Source: Rhizoctonia solani (lineage: Eukaryota; Basidiomycota; Agaricomycetes; Cantharellales; Ceratobasidiaceae). From it: DNA of 64,000 nucleotides. The stretch lies in the NCBI RefSeq assembly GCF_016906535.1, contig NC_057374.1:992001-1056000 (forward strand). The letters run 5' to 3'. The notes under the pieces were generated by a model. It ran no database searches. It was not told the origin of the DNA and saw only the letters and a list, made by a program, of their open reading frames with translations. Below are positions 36,826 through 47,608 of this stretch, piece after piece. The translations under genes were made by a program, and so were the position numbers. The number at the start of each line of letters is the position of its first letter. Position 1 is the first letter of the stretch.

Positions 36826-39053
36826 ATGACTATCAGCAATAAAAAAAGGCAGCAATTACAGGCTCTTGAAAAGGCCAGGGCCAATGTAAGTGTGTCAAAT
36901 AGATCTTATGAATTTTATTTTGATATCATGGTAGCAAAAACGTATAAAAACAGCTCATTTTGACAATGAAGACAACAACAACAAAAGTGTATTCAAGCCA
37001 CTGGACTTGTACAATGACTCTGAGACATCACTCTGCAGACTAGGAGTGGATGTAGTCTATATAGGTTGGCTCTTTAAGCAGATTATGCAAATTAAATGAC
37101 TTACTGGAGCAGCCCCTGACCCCTGTGGCTCCGAACTGGATCATCCTCCAGCTTATCCCAATTCCCCCAATTCTTTTGACTCTGACTCTTCTGATTCTGA
37201 AGGAGATTCCGACTCTGGCTCTAGCAGTGGAGAACTCCCATGGGAACTTAGTTATTACCGCCCACCAACTGTTGCCCAAGCGCAGACAGCACTTGCCACA
37301 CTTGATTCTGCACGCCGGACCCAACTTCCATCAGGTGGATACAAGTACAAAGACCTGGACCGGATCACTGCTGAGCGATACACTGCAATACAAGCCTGTC
37401 TGAACCAATTCCTTGAGGCTGAGCCAAAAGGAAAGAAATTTATTCAGGCATCCAAGGATGCAGCACGTATGCATAATCGAAGAGATACATATGCCCGAAC
37501 AATCCGTAAATGGACCCGTCGACTCATCAATTATGGTGACTTACCTGGGAATATCCAAGGTTGGTGGAATGTATCCACACTGGAGGATGAGGATGTGTCA
37601 TCTGCAATCAGGCTTCACTTACAGAAAGCTGGGAAGTTGGCGGGTGCACAGGATGTGGTGGACTTTCTGTCTGATCCAGAGGTTCGGAAAACACTGGACA
37701 TCAAGAAAAAGATTAGTCTTCGAACAGCACAACGCTGGCTCTCTTGGGCTGGTTTTTCTTGGCGATCTGAACCTGTGGGCCAATACTTTGACGGTCACGA
37801 ACAACAAGATGTAGTTGAATACCAGCAAAAGGTATACATACCTTTCCTGAAGAAAATCGAGCGGCGGCGAATAATTTATAATCGGGATGGTGTTGAAGAT
37901 CCTACACGTCCATTGCGATTACTACCTGGCGAGAAACCCATCATTTTGTGGTTTCACGACGAGACAATTTTTTACGCAAACGATTGTCGTAAAGTTTGAT
38001 GGGTCTTTGTTGGAGAAAGCCCAGTACCACACAAGAAAGGAGAGGGGTGTAGTTTAATGGTGGCCAACTTTGTGTGTGCAGAGTTTGGGTGGTTGCGTGG
38101 ACCGAATGGGTAAGTTGCAGTGGAATGTGTATTGCTTGAAACTCACAATGAATCTAGTGAATCTGCGAGAGTAACAATGTTTCCCGGGGGCGACAAAGAT
38201 GGATGGTTTACAAACAACCGTGTCATTCTTCAACTAGAGGATGCTGTCAAAATTGTCAACGAACACTTCCCCCAGTTCACTCACATATTTGTGTACGACA
38301 ATGCTCCTTTGCACACAAAACGCTCGCTTTCCTCACTTTCCGCTTATGGAATGCCCAAGGGTCCGCTTCTGGACTGGCCTTACTACAAGGACAAGGACGA
38401 CAAACGCGTGTTTGTGAGAATGGAGAATGGTTTTCTCCCAGACGGCTCACCCCAGGAGTTCTATGACCCAAACAAACCCAATCGTTTCAAGGGAATGTCG
38501 TGGATTCTTTGAGAGCGCGGTCTCGGTCATCTTGCCGATTTGAACGCAGTTTGCACGAAGGGATGTGAACCAGGGAAGACTGACTGTTGCTGTCGTCGGG
38601 TAATGATGAACCAGCCAGATTTCAATAATCGTGAATCAGGCTTACAAGAGGCTGCTCGAGAGCTGGGAACTGAAGTGGTATTTCTCCCAAAGTACCACTG
38701 TGAGCTGAGTATGATAGAGCAAGTCTGGGGATACGCAAAAAGAGACTATTGAGATAATCCCCTAATAGTAGCTCAAAAAAGTTGAAGGAGAACGCACTAA
38801 AGGCATTAGAATCACCCCCAATTTTATCGATGCGCAAGTATGCCACCTTATAACTCTACTTTAGTTGGTTGTTCACTTTTTCATTAGGTTTGCTGCTCGT
38901 TCTCAACGTTTTGCCGATGGATATGACCATGGTATGGACGGGTCCCAAGCTGCTGCGTGGGCTACAACAATATTCAAACATCACCGAGAGACCCCAGCAC
39001 ATATTCCGTACGACGAGATTGCTCCTAACTATGTACATACAACAAACAATTAA
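36826..39053 (+). pseudogene. Transposase, DDE type, interrupted
   Basis: This is a basidiomycete DDE transposase related to Tc1/mariner. Exon 1 (MTISNKKRQQLQ) is 36826-36885; the main body runs from about 37110. Catalytic candidates: Asp in WFHDETIF (37958), Asp in FVYDNAPLHTKR (38296), Glu in CELSMIEQVW (38717). Upstream is a helix-turn-helix-like region (KKISLRTAQRWLSWAGFSW). The frame is stopped by TGA at 37997, 38510 and 38750, each where related proteins would fit an Arg, so each looks like a CGA-to-TGA change. A frame slip follows near 38780, after which the C-terminal block AARSQRFADGYDHGMDGSQA resumes. The copy cannot make a full transposase. Spacing between second Asp and Glu is about 140 residues, far longer than in classical Tc1 elements. 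Confidence 0.88.
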
Positions 39054-39109
39054 ATTCTTATTTTCAATCGCTCTTTCAACTTGGAACATAATTTCAGTTG
39101 GTCAGTAGG

Positions 39110-39400
39110 CCCCCGGACTATGTTAGTAAGCTTGCGCGCATGGACTGCCACCAAGTTTCTCTCGTATGCTGAGCTAAGCGGTCGCAATCAAAGGAGTGCG
39201 CAGCCAAAACAAAGCCGAATGGGATAAAACAAAATGTATATACAGATGTAAAGGCTCGACGCGCAGAGATGTCCGTTCTCAGAATCGTCAAATCTGTCCG
39301 AGAAAAGGAGAAAATGGGGATTTACTGATAAAAGCGACCTAAGCGCCATCAAAAAGCGTGGCTCCACAGTCAGTTAGCGGTCAATGGATGACGCCTCCTT
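39110..39400. repeat. Right terminal inverted repeat
   Basis: 291 bp, inverted copy of 36498-36788, ending at the TA of 39401-39402. The two differences from the left copy are both consistent with C-to-T change in this copy. Confidence 0.92.
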
Positions 39401-39402
39401 TA

Positions 39403-39716
39403 GATCAACAACGATCACACGCAAGCTCAAATGCCGGGGGCGGTATAATGTACGCAATAATTGATCGAGAACAGAGGGGCAATTCGCAGTGATAGCAATT
39501 CATCAAAGAGTGGGGACAGCATTGCGGGTGACGTCGACGGCTATCTTTTGGTTATCATTCCGAAGAGGGGGCACGTGCCTATCACGTGACGGTAGGCTGG
39601 TTTTGGACGTTGTGGAGGTTCTTCGTAGTGACATAGGCTACAGCTTGGTGCGTTTTGACGGCGACGACGATAAACTTGTACTGAACTGCGCTGGACGCTG
39701 CGACATAGACGACGAG
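39403..39716 (+). promoter_or_regulatory. Promoter of CaaX-protein gene
   Basis: A 314-bp space between the transposon and the next start codon. It holds two CACGTG E-boxes, at 39572-39577 and 39583-39588, the second in the palindromic context TCACGTGA. The transposon sits just upstream and may have replaced distal promoter sequence. Confidence 0.45.
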
Positions 39717-41820
39717 ATGGCGCTTACAGCCCGGGCGACAGAGCCACCTACATGGGGGTCAGAGATTGTTCCAACTCTACGAAAACGTGAGTTGCTGGGT
39801 TTGTTTCGTAGCGCCAGAGCTGAGACTTGGATTGGCAGGCTTGGAGCATGAGTCGCGAGCGCTGACAAAGCGAATGTCGCAGACGTCACCGCTTGTGGAC
39901 TTGCAGCAAAGGCCGGCGACGAGCCAGACGACGACGAACCACTACGAACGGCCGAGCCATATTCCGCGACCGAGTATTCAGTCGACGGTGTCGTACGAGA
40001 CCCCGAGACGACGACCCCGGACACACTCGACCCCGCGGCCGTTTGACCGCGACATGCCCACTCCGGCGTCGTCCCGGCCAGCCTCTCCAGCGGTCACAGC
40101 CACCTCCCGCCCCTCACGCATCCCTACCCGCCCTCGCGCAGGCTCTCGCCCAATCCCAACCGAGTTCCCCCCGAGCCCAGACCCGTCACCTGACTTGTGG
40201 TCTGCTCCAGAGAATGTCATCCATACCCAGCTCACTCCCCCTACCCCAGACCGCCCTGCCCACCGCCGCAAGCGCGATACCTTTATTCCACCGCCCCCAG
40301 ACGCCAGCGATGAGATCCTATTCGACGAGCCTGCCCCGTTTGCAGTCAACAACAACAGCCTAACAGGAAGATCTTCCATAGAAGAATACGAACACTGGTA
40401 CCGCGGAGAGGGACGAGGGGGCGGAGGGCGCAACGGAGGCCGCGGTGAAATTCGCATTGCGACTCGTACGGAGATGCTCGAGATTGCGTCCTTTGGCCAT
40501 CCTCCCTCCCGCAACGACTCGCGCGGACACTATGGCGAGTTTGGATGGCGCAGCAAGGCCTATGACGACTCGACCGTTGGCACCCGGTTCCGATGGCCTG
40601 ACGAGAATGAAGTCAGTGTACTTGACGAGGCTCCACTTACCGATTTGGAAGACTTTGACACAGATAGCTACAATCCTGGCTCTCAAGATGCGAGGAGCAT
40701 GGAAATTCGTAGCATCGAATCTTATCAACCACTTGATGTACGGAGCGACGGGCAACCTACCCTCGAGGATGCACGTAGCGTCGAGCTCGACCCGGAACCT
40801 GACGTGCGCCCCGAACCTGCCACTCCCGTCAAGCCCCCTCCCTCCCGCATTGCACGGGCAACTTCTCCCCCCATTGGACCAAGCACATCCACTCCTTCGC
40901 TTATTTCGCGCACGGGTCAATCGCCTACACCTTCGAAACCCCGTTCGACCAAGGTTCAATCTCCCGTGCCAAAGGCCCAATCACCATCCAAGAGCGTCCA
41001 ATCACCCAAGGGCGCACAGTCCCCCAAAGGCGCGCAATCGCCCAAACCCAAATCTACCGGCAGGTGCGGCACAAACGCCAGTACAGCGTCCAAATCCCCC
41101 TCGCGGGCCGGCACGTCCCAACTAAGCCCGAATCCCAACTCGACGCCCAAAACCCCTCGAAAAGGGGCTGCGTCCCCGGGTAGGATTACTACCACGCCTT
41201 CACCGCGCACGAGGGTGCAATCGACTGGTACCAAATCCAATGGCACCAAACGGACGAAAAAGCTTAGCACTGCGGGGAGTAGCCCTGGGCCGAGTTCGCC
41301 TCATTCATTGGCCGATGCTATCCCACAGATATTCCCCGAGCAGCAAATACCAAACGACGGGAATTGGGACGATGTAGTCTTGCCGACTATTGCGCGGAGG
41401 ATGCAGGGCGGAGACGTTGTCATGCTCGAGCGAAAGCCGATAGAAGAAGAACCTTTACCTCCCGCCCCTGGTACGTTTGGGTACCAGGAAAAGGAAAAGG
41501 CACGAAAAGAGCACGACGAGCGACGAAATAGCGGGACCGAGTTTGAAGAGTTTGGTGGGTGGAACGGCATGGCTAAGAAACCAGCGCCTGTCGAGAAACC
41601 AAAAGTGGTGGAAAAGGCAGAGGAGAGGAGAAACGCACCCAGCCCACCGCCATTTTCAGACTATACTCCCATACCGCCCGTGGCCAAGCCTCCAGAGCCT
41701 ATACCTGCTCCTGTCCTGCAGCCGATGACTATTATGGAAGCGGACCTACGTCAAGACGTTGCTGGTCGACCCAAGGACGACTCTCACGGCTCGGGATGTT
41801 GCAAGTGTGTGGTCATGTAA
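39717..41820 (+). CDS. Disordered Pro/Ser-rich protein with C-terminal CaaX box
   Basis: Exon 1 is 39717-39786 (MALTARATEPPTWGSEIVPT), exon 2 is 39839-41820, joined in phase by a 52-bp intron; about 680 residues. Nearly the whole protein is low complexity: Pro/Thr/Arg-rich at first, a Gly/Arg patch (GEGRGGGGRNGGRGE), acidic segments, then tandem QSPKGAQSPKGAQSPKPKS-type repeats near 40970-41050. The last residues are GSGCCKCVVM: a CaaX box (CVVM) preceded by two more Cys, the pattern of farnesylation plus palmitoylation that anchors proteins to the plasma membrane. No enzymatic domain was seen. A membrane-tethered scaffold is the best guess; I do not recognise a named family. Confidence 0.72.
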
Positions 41821-42223
41821 CGCCAACGAAATTTTGATATAACCCCCCTCTGTTCGTTTCTATATCCTCCCCTGGCCGTACGGTACGCTGTTTTATTTTG
41901 CTCTACTTGGTAGTATGTTCTATCGCTGTCTCTGTGTCTCTGTCTGACCTCTCGAACGTTCGTTGATGCTCTCTTGGATCTCTCCTGTGTTAGCCGCTCA
42001 TTGATTGTCTACTCCATTTCTCCATTTCTTCTTCTTTTTCTTAAATCAGCTTCATTACGTTGTAGATTATTTTCTCCACGCACACCAGCATTGCTCATGT
42101 TGCATTCATGGATATACTTTTTTTTTCGCGATTTACAGAGCGCATGTATGTAAGCCGCACGTGAGACACTCCCACAATTAATCTTTGGAATTTGTTCAAC
42201 GATCAGATGTCTGTCCTTCGTAC
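41821..42223 (+). other. Intergenic, 403 bp
   Basis: 3' flank of the CaaX gene with a T/C-rich tract, then the promoter of the ribosomal protein gene. A CACGTG at 42158-42163 lies 60 bp before its start codon. Confidence 0.4.
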
Positions 42224-43066
42224 ATGTCTCAGACGCGCACCCAATTATCTTTGGCTGGTGCACGATGCAAAAGCACAGTCGTTCCTCCGGTTGACATCCG
42301 ACTGGGAGATACCCACACACCTCGATGCCAAGCGCATTTCGAAAACACACTGGCAGACGACTTGCTCTACCTCACATACAACCACAACTCGACGATTCAC
42401 CCACCTACGCCAGCTGTGCCTCCACGATGGGACATGACTAATCCGTACGCCAGGAACCGTCCTCCGCCCTCGCCGCGCGGTAACCGACCGCTCCAGTCGT
42501 CAGGTCTACCCACGACCGCGGACAATTTGCCCCGTCTCGAAAAGATAATCCTACACACAATGATCAAAGATGCCATCACGAATAAATCTCACCTACTCGG
42601 ACCTATGATGGCTCTCCGCGCTATATCTGGCCAGACCAACAGGGGCGGAGGCCAGCGCGCCCATCAGGGTGTCAAAATCTGCTACTCGCGCGCCGCATCT
42701 GCCGCGTTCCGACTCCGCCCGGGCGTACCCATCTCACTCCAAGTCGAACTGCACGGTCCCCAAATGTACGAGTTTATCAACACTCTTGTCGAATTTGTCC
42801 TCCCGCGGATGAGAGAGTTTCGAGGTGTGAGCATGCCCCCTGCGAGTGCGGCCAAGTCGAGCCCGAGTGCGATGGCGGGTGTGGTTGCGTTTGGTCTCCC
42901 CAAGGAGGCGTTTGCGCTTTTCCCGCAGCTGGAGGTGAATTTGGATTCGTATCCGAGGATGTGTGGGATGCATGTGCATTTTATAACTAATCTCAGAGGG
43001 AGGGATGCACAGCAGCGTGCGAGAGCTTTGGTTTCTGGGTTTCAGATTCCATTTGTGAGGGCGTAA
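42224..43066 (+). CDS. MRPL7: Mitochondrial large-subunit ribosomal protein uL5m
   Basis: This is a bacterial-L5-type protein of the mitochondrial ribosome. It is a single open frame without introns, about 280 residues. The N-terminus (MSQTRTQLSLAGARCKST) is basic and Ser/Thr-rich, fitting a mitochondrial leader. The next part, LADDLLYLTYNHNS and NPYARNRPP, is typical of fungal Mrpl7. The L5 domain follows: RLEKIILHTMIKDAITNK, AISGQ, GVKICYSRAASAAFRLRPGV, and near the C-terminus MCGMHVHFITN and GFQIPFV. A competing ATG at 42207 opens a different frame with a leader-like start but does not reach the L5 domain. Downstream gene follows at 180 bp on the same strand. Confidence 0.86.
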   Translation: MSQTRTQLSLAGARCKSTVVPPVDIRLGDTHTPRCQAHFENTLADDLLYLTYNHNSTIHPPTPAVPPRWDMTNPYARNRPPPSPRGNRPLQSSGLPTTADNLPRLEKIILHTMIKDAITNKSHLLGPMMALRAISGQTNRGGGQRAHQGVKICYSRAASAAFRLRPGVPISLQVELHGPQMYEFINTLVEFVLPRMREFRGVSMPPASAAKSSPSAMAGVVAFGLPKEAFALFPQLEVNLDSYPRMCGMHVHFITNLRGRDAQQRARALVSGFQIPFVRA

Positions 43067-43245
43067 TGGTAGTGGATATTTCTTCTGAAATAAGACAAAA
43101 TAAATTTTTAAATTATTTTTGGTGCATATACTGGAGAAAGATTGTTTTGGATGATCATGATCGAGCTGAAGCGCTCAAGTTACGTAACCAAAATTTGAGA
43201 AAGTCGAGTAATTCTTGGTGTCTTTCTACCTCTATCTTACCCGCC

Positions 43246-44668
43246 ATGTCGAAATTGATCGACTCGCATGTCAGCACCAAGCAAGCAAAACTCGCGATCG
43301 ATGCGCTGTTAAAGTATAATGAAAAGCGTCAAGCTGAGAAAGAGGAGAGCGAATTGCTGGGTGCGAGGGAAGAGGTTGTGTGGTTGAACGTTGGGGTCAA
43401 GAAGGCATATCCGGAGAAAAAGCTCAAGCCGTTTAGCATGTAAGTAAACATTATCTCTACATATCTATTATATTCATATTGGTCTAGTCCTCTTGCTCGA
43501 CCGATCATCGACCCCCGCACGACCTCGATATGTCTTATTACCAAGGACCCTCAACGAGAATACAAAGATCTCCTGGCCGCCCAAAACGTCAAGTTTGTCT
43601 CTCGAGTTGTAGGAGTCACCAAGCTCAAGGGCAAGTTCAAGCCTTTCGAGGCCCGAAGACAACTCATGAAGGACCACGGCATCTTTTTGGTCGATGAGCG
43701 GGTGGTACCTATGATGCCCAAACTGTTGGGAAAGATATTTTTCAAAGCTAAAAAGTGAGTTTGCCTTTTTTGTGGTTTCGATCCCGACGTGCAGGTTTAA
43801 TGTGATGTGTGTGTAGGCAACCTATTCCTGTCAATCTACAGAAAAAGGATGTGAAATCCGAATTGGAGCGTGCGGTATCGTCGACGTACATGCACCAGAA
43901 TCAGGGAACTTGCACGTACGTTTGTTTTAGTCGTTGCATCTCGATTTCAGCTAACTGGAATGCATAGAGCGATTAAAATTGCTCCGACGACGTTTACATC
44001 TTCTCAAGTTCTCGAGAACCTTACGACTGCGCTGCCGGAGATTGTCAAGCGTATTCAAGGCGGGTGGGAAAACGTCCAGAGTTTACATATCAAGACTAGT
44101 GGAAGTGTATCGTTGCCGATCTGGTCGTGTGACTTGAGCGAGCGGTGGGATGGGTTGGGTCCAGTTGAGGAGGCTGATGCCGCGGCTAGTGGAGAGAGCG
44201 AGGCGAGGAGGAGAGCGAAGAGGACGAGAGCCTGCGCCCGTAGTGAAAGAAGGGAAGAAGAGGTCTGCTCCGACCCCTCCTTCCGCTACGAATGCGAACA
44301 AGAAGGCCAAGGCGTCCGAACCGGCAAAGGTTGCGACCAAGGAAGCAGCTCCGGTAAAGGCAAAGGCAAAGGCAAAAACGAAGGCCGCGGAAGCTACATC
44401 CGTCAAGGCCGAAACGAAATCCCCTGTTGCTGCTGCTGCTACTGCTGTCGTGGTGCCCGCAAAAAAGGCGATACCGAAAACTCCTATCGTGGAAGAGTCG
44501 AGTGGATCCGATTCTGAGCCCGAACCCGCCCCGAAACCTACTATCGTCAAAAAGCCAGCCGTTGCGAGCAGCGTTGCACAGAAAAAGGCCAAAGTACTAG
44601 CTTCCAAGGGCTCTACCAAGGGATCAAAAGCGAGGATTTTGGGTAACAAAAAGGTGTCTTCGCGATAG
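43246..44668 (+). CDS. Ribosomal L1-domain nucleolar protein (Utp30/Cic1/RSL1D1-like)
   Basis: Proteins of this kind help assemble ribosomal subunits in the nucleolus. Four exons: 43246-43439, 43488-43754, 43817-43915 and 43968-44668. The L1 fold comprises STKQAKLAIDALLKYNEK, ICLITKDPQREYKDLLA, KLKGKFKPFEARRQLMKDHG and FLVDERVVPMMPKLLGK, then IAPTTFTSSQVLENLTTALP. The C-terminus is a Lys/Ala-rich tail, typical of nucleolar proteins. Between 44205 and 44245, in the acidic linker, the frame slips twice; two missing bases would restore a Glu/Asp/Ser-rich run into PAPVVKEGKKRSAPTPP. The MSK start is chosen because it opens the L1 helix. Confidence 0.82.
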
Positions 44669-44859
44669 AGTGGGGGGTTTCTTTCAGTTGTTCTGTTTGT
44701 ATGCATGTAAATCTTATTGCTGTGGATAGTTTCCTGAATTGGGCTATAGTGCCTTTTTTGAAATGGCGTTGTGGCGGTCATCAAGCCACCTGATCAGGCA
44801 CATATACATAATCTGACATTCCTTCATGAACGTCATATTCTACCACGACAACCTCTAGA

Positions 44860-45570
44860 ATGCCTTACTGTTTCCTTCGTATTACTATTGGTGGGAAGAA
44901 GCCTGTCCCCGAAACACCTGATAAGGATTACATTGTTGTGAAGCTATACGACGATGTTCCTATCACAGCAGAGAACTTTCGGGCATTGTGTACGGGAGAA
45001 AAGGGGGTTGGAGCATCTGGAAACAATTTAAGCTACCGTGGAAGTATGTTTCACCGCGTTGTTCCCGGGTAGGTTGCCTTTTTTTGCGGGTGCTTGAACG
45101 TGGAACTAAGCATGATACGCATTGGTAGATTTGTGATTCAGGGTGGTGAGTGTGGGCGTGGTTCCAACCAAAGGCACTAAATTAAAGGAGAAATATTCAG
45201 GCGATTTTACTCATGGGAATGGATACGGGGCGAGTCGATCTATGGACGCAAGTTTGCAGATGAGAGTTTTGCTCGTAAACACGATCGACCAGGCTTGTTA
45301 TCAATGGCCAACGCGGGTCCGAATACCAACACGTCTCAGTTCTTTATCACGCTTGCGCCCCAACCGGGATTAGACAATAAACATGTCGTGTTTGGGGAAG
45401 TTGTCGAAGGATGGGAAATTGGTGAGTTTGCTCGCCCTGGCGTGTCTGACGAATATTGACGCGCTTGGAAAGTCCAAGCGATTGAGAACACGCCTATCAA
45501 AAAGGGCAAGGAGAAACCCAAGTCGGACGTGAAGATTGTGCAGTGTGGACAACTTCAGTCCAACAACTAG
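44860..45570 (+). CDS. Cyclophilin-type peptidyl-prolyl isomerase
   Basis: Cyclophilins catalyse cis-trans turnover at proline. Four exons: 44860-45068, 45129-45145, 45201-45421 and 45473-45570, about 180 residues. Signatures: [22 protein letters not shown] (with the catalytic Arg), [45 protein letters not shown]. Where CypA has Trp at the cyclosporin contact, here the sequence reads [14 protein letters not shown], with Gly. A G run at 45227-45230 seems one base short: one more G gives [14 protein letters not shown] in frame with the rest. No signal peptide, so cytosolic or nuclear. Confidence 0.88.
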
Positions 45571-45900
45571 AGTTATCTGCCCTGGATGTGTAATTCAAAT
45601 TCTCCGTAATTCGCTGCATGAGTTTGTTGTGCCCAAGTCTGACCAGCGTTGCCAAGGTCGGGAGCAACGTAAGGGATACACGACACGTTTGAGAAAGGGA
45701 GGCAGAGCTCACATACGACTATGCGACAGTTGCCTTGGTATTGGCCAAGAACAGAATTGGATGTGCGCATTCACGCAAGTGGAGGGACGAATGGCCCAGT
45801 GGCTGTGCTAGCGCCTAAGAGACTTGAGGACCACGGAATGCGGTCGCGTCCTGGCGACCCGAGACCAACGTCGACAATCTCCCCATCTACACTTGCCACC

Positions 45901-47608
45901 ATGTCGTCTACAATGCCTCCGACTGAACCGCCCGTAGCCGCCGACGCAGAGAAAAAACCAGGGGCAGCAGCGCCTAAAAAGAAACGGAATATCAAGGCGC
46001 TACAGCTGAATGTCGAGCCGGCAAGCGCACCCGCACCCGCCCCTCCTCCCATCCAGCTCGCCGCACGTTCCTCCAAGGCCCCGGGCGCCAAACCCGCTGC
46101 TGGCAAACGTAAGCCGCCCAAAATGGACTTGACCAAGTCCAAGGGTGCGGCCCCCGACGATGCGGCAGGCAAGAAGGCCACTTCCCCTGGTTTACTTAAC
46201 GTCGATGCACCAGGCTCGGCTCCTGCTGCTCGTCGCACCAGCTACCACTCCAAGCTCTCCGAGCAATTGGCAAACCTTGATGTCGGAGCTGACAAGCTCG
46301 ACCTCAAGCTCGAGGATCTTGAAGAATTCAGGGAACTCGGTGCGGGCAACGGCGGCACCGTCAAGCTCGTCAAGCATTTACCGACCCAGACCACTATGGC
46401 CAAAAAGGTCAGTTTTTCATCGCTTGGCTCCTAGTGCCATGGGATATCCATTGCTTACATATTTGGGGTGTGTGTCTAGGTTGTGTTTATTGATGCGAAG
46501 CCGGCAGTTCGCAAACAGATCCTCCGAGAACTCCAAATCATGCATGACTGCCATTCAGAACACATCATCTCCTTTTACGGCGCCTTTGTCTCTGACCCAC
46601 ACATTCATATCTGCATGGAGTATATGGACAAGGGCTCGCTAGATGGGATTTACAAGAAGCATGGTGCTATTGATATCCAAGTCGTCGGAAAGATTGCTAT
46701 TGCCGTTCTCGAGGGGCTCACCTACCTTTACGATGTTCATCGTATCATTCACCGTGGTATGTCTATTTTCTAGAGGCACAAAGGGATCACTCCGCTCATT
46801 TTCCTGCTTAGATATCAAACCTTCCAATATCCTATTCAATTCTAAAGGAGAAATCAAGATATGCGATTTTGGCGTATCAGGGGAACTTATCAATTCGATT
46901 GCTGACACGTTTGTGGGCACTAGCACGTACATGAGCGTAAGTCAGATTTAAACAGCCGCTTTGACAGTCCACTGATTATGCCGTAGCCTGAACGAATTCA
47001 AGGCGCTCAATACACTGTAAAATCCGATGTATGGTCATTGGGTATTTCGCTCATTGAACTTGCGTTGGGCCACTTCCCATTTGCCGAGTCATCATCAGAT
47101 GACTCTGACCTGTCCGATTTGGCCGAACTCGACGAGAACGTATCAACTTCAAATCCGGTCGATTTGTCGACACTACCTTCCGGTCGAAGCAAGAAGCCAA
47201 AAAGGGTAAGTCACATTCCTGCTTGACTTACTGAATGGTTTCCCGTTCCTGACAGGGTTTTCTATAGCCGACGACGAAAAAAGACAAGCGCAAGTCCAAA
47301 GGTGTATCACTACAAGGTGGAGGAATGACCATGTCAATTCTTGAACTATTGCAACATATCGTGAACGAACCTGCCCCGAGACTTTTACCGGAAAGCAAGT
47401 ATCCACCCATGGCGGTCGAGTTTGTGGACCAATGCTTGTTGAAAGACCCAGAGGCCCGACCAACTCCCAAGGATCTTTTGGTAAGCCTGTCAACCCTTTG
47501 TCCGGCCCACACATGTTTTTTCTAATATAACCATTTATAGAAACACCAATGGATTGTGACTCGAGGGCAAATTCGATTGACCTGGTCATTTGGGCATCTA
47601 TTGTCTAA
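45901..47608 (+). CDS. MAP kinase kinase (Ste7/Fuz7 type)
   Basis: This is a dual-specificity kinase of a MAPK cascade, likely the mating/filamentation branch. Exon 1 is 45901-46407, exon 2 starts at 46480, with further exons to TAA at 47606-47608. The N-terminus is Ala/Pro-rich with a basic [15 protein letters not shown]-docking motif. Kinase motifs: [11 protein letters not shown] (Gly loop), MAKKVVFID (the Lys), [23 protein letters not shown], and the activation loop [20 protein letters not shown] with the two phosphosites four residues apart. Subdomain [22 protein letters not shown] is followed by an acidic Ser/Asp insert. Near 47565 the G run is one base short; one more G gives the terminal [13 protein letters not shown]. 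Confidence 0.9.

Larger units (their letters stand above)
36498..39400. mobile_element. DDE transposon with 291-bp terminal inverted repeats
   Basis: The element is 2,903 bp. Both ends begin AAGGAGGCGTCATCC, and each outer edge abuts a TA dinucleotide (36496-36497 and 39401-39402), which is the target duplication expected of Tc1/mariner-superfamily transposition. The inverted repeats are 291 bp and differ at only two positions. Between them lies a transposase gene of the basidiomycete DDE type, interrupted by stop codons (see separate entry). The near-identity of the repeats indicates a recent insertion. It landed about 650 bp upstream of the small gene on its left and 316 bp upstream of the CaaX-protein gene on its right. 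Confidence 0.92.

Noticed and set aside
40960..41060. Possible CRISPR-like short tandem repeat
   Set aside because: The repeats are codon-periodic and encode QSPKGA units inside the CaaX protein; CRISPR arrays do not occur in fungal nuclear genomes.
42207..42437. Alternative start for the mitochondrial ribosomal protein (MSVLRTCLRRAPN)
   Set aside because: It looks like a mitochondrial leader but runs in another frame and does not reach the L5 domain without an intron I cannot find.
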